NCBI RefSeq assembly: GCF_004361815.1
Contig: NZ_SNWA01000001.1
Coordinates: forward strand, 3,844,001-3,908,000
Source of the DNA: Paraburkholderia sp. BL10I2N1
GTDB lineage: Bacteria; Pseudomonadota; Gammaproteobacteria; Burkholderiales; Burkholderiaceae
Direction of reading: 5' to 3'
DNA length: 64,000 nt
Every line of letters begins with the position of its first letter. The stretch's first letter is position 1. The notes below the pieces were generated by a model. It saw only the letters and a list, made by a program, of their open reading frames with translations. It had not been told where the DNA came from and searched no databases. Positions 63,746 through 64,000 of the stretch are shown in pieces. Both the position numbers and the translations under genes were made by a program.

Positions 63746-64000
63746 ATGTCCACCGGCACTCCACAGCACACCGACCACACCATCGACGGTGAGCCGATCC
63801 CGACGCTCGACGACATCGCCGCGCAGCATTTTGCGCTGACGCCGTGGGTGGTCCGAACTCCTGTGTTCGAACGGCACGATTTTCCGTCGCTGGAAGGCAC
63901 GACCCTCAATTTCAAGTTCGAACTGCTGCAGTCGGGTGGAAGCTTCAAGGCACGTGGCGCGTTCACCAACCTGCTCGCGCTCGACGAAGCCCAGCGTAGC
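63746..64000 (+). CDS. Threonine/serine dehydratase-like PLP enzyme (5' part only)
   Basis: The first 85 residues are present; the gene runs off the window. After a short N-terminal tail the fold-type II PLP enzyme begins with LTPWVVRTPVFERH and the cofactor lysine in LQSGGSFKARGAFTNLL. Threonine ammonia-lyase or a related serine/threonine dehydratase is likely. It starts 45 bases after argE and is probably co-transcribed. Confidence 0.82.
   Translation, partial: MSTGTPQHTDHTIDGEPIPTLDDIAAQHFALTPWVVRTPVFERHDFPSLEGTTLNFKFELLQSGGSFKARGAFTNLLALDEAQRS

Noticed and set aside
1..64000. CRISPR arrays, rRNA genes and intact insertion sequences
   Set aside because: No regular repeat-spacer pattern, no rRNA-like sequence and no complete transposase with inverted repeats were seen by eye.

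Overview
The window is GC-rich chromosomal DNA of a Burkholderiales bacterium, most likely Paraburkholderia, Caballeronia or a close relative. This rests on the run of housekeeping genes at the right end (ompR/envZ-type pair, ahpC-ahpD, ispF, ispD, mfd, argE) and on families common in that group (DUF3008, DUF3175, DUF1488, PA2169, entericidin, FCD-type GntR regulator). The species cannot be fixed without a database search.

Layout. 0-8.2 kb: a ProQ/FinO-type RNA chaperone, a truncated copy of an APC amino-acid permease, a WXXGXW secreted protein, an amidohydrolase broken by a stop and two frameshifts, a glycine-zipper lipoprotein, the intact permease and a membrane-anchored alpha/beta hydrolase. 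8.6-19.4 kb: a coherent catabolic locus made of two divergent operons. Leftward: a 2Fe-2S protein, two flavoprotein subunits, a DapA-family lyase, a dihydropyrimidinase/hydantoinase and a zinc ribbon, mostly with overlapping start and stop codons. Rightward: a polar amino-acid ABC importer and an M20 hydrolase. A GntR/FCD regulator ends the locus. Matching GTATACG-type sites lie in the divergent promoter and upstream of the regulator. 19.7-26.1 kb: an SGNH lipoprotein, a response regulator divergent from a hybrid kinase, an N-terminally truncated HIT protein and RpoN. 26.6-35.9 kb: a dense set of small general-stress-type proteins (BON, DUF1328, DUF3008, cupin, DUF3175, PRC-barrel, PfpI, DUF4142, DUF1488, PA2169) with a heavily decayed Ku gene and a CPA1 antiporter. 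36.4-48.9 kb: an Nramp-related transporter, AT-richer orphan genes, a hybrid kinase, then decayed genes: a serine recombinase, a GGDEF protein, an RpoD-like sigma factor and a second Nramp copy. This stretch ends at P4-integrase-like arm repeats beside tRNA-Leu(UAG), so it looks like an old, eroding integration region. 49.4-64 kb: core genes, namely a squalene-synthase-like protein lacking the first aspartate motif, a DUF1501/DUF1800 pair, ompR/envZ, ahpC/ahpD, ispF/ispD, mfd, argE and the start of a threonine-dehydratase-like gene.

The strongest candidate for an undescribed system is the 8.6-19.4 kb locus. It combines hydroxyproline/opine-oxidase-type flavoenzymes and a DapA-type lyase with a hydantoinase and an M20 hydrolase under one regulator. 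Import, hydrolysis, oxidation and deamination or aldol cleavage of an N-substituted or cyclic amino acid is an inference from the gene content. All family assignments come from reading motifs by eye; no search was run.
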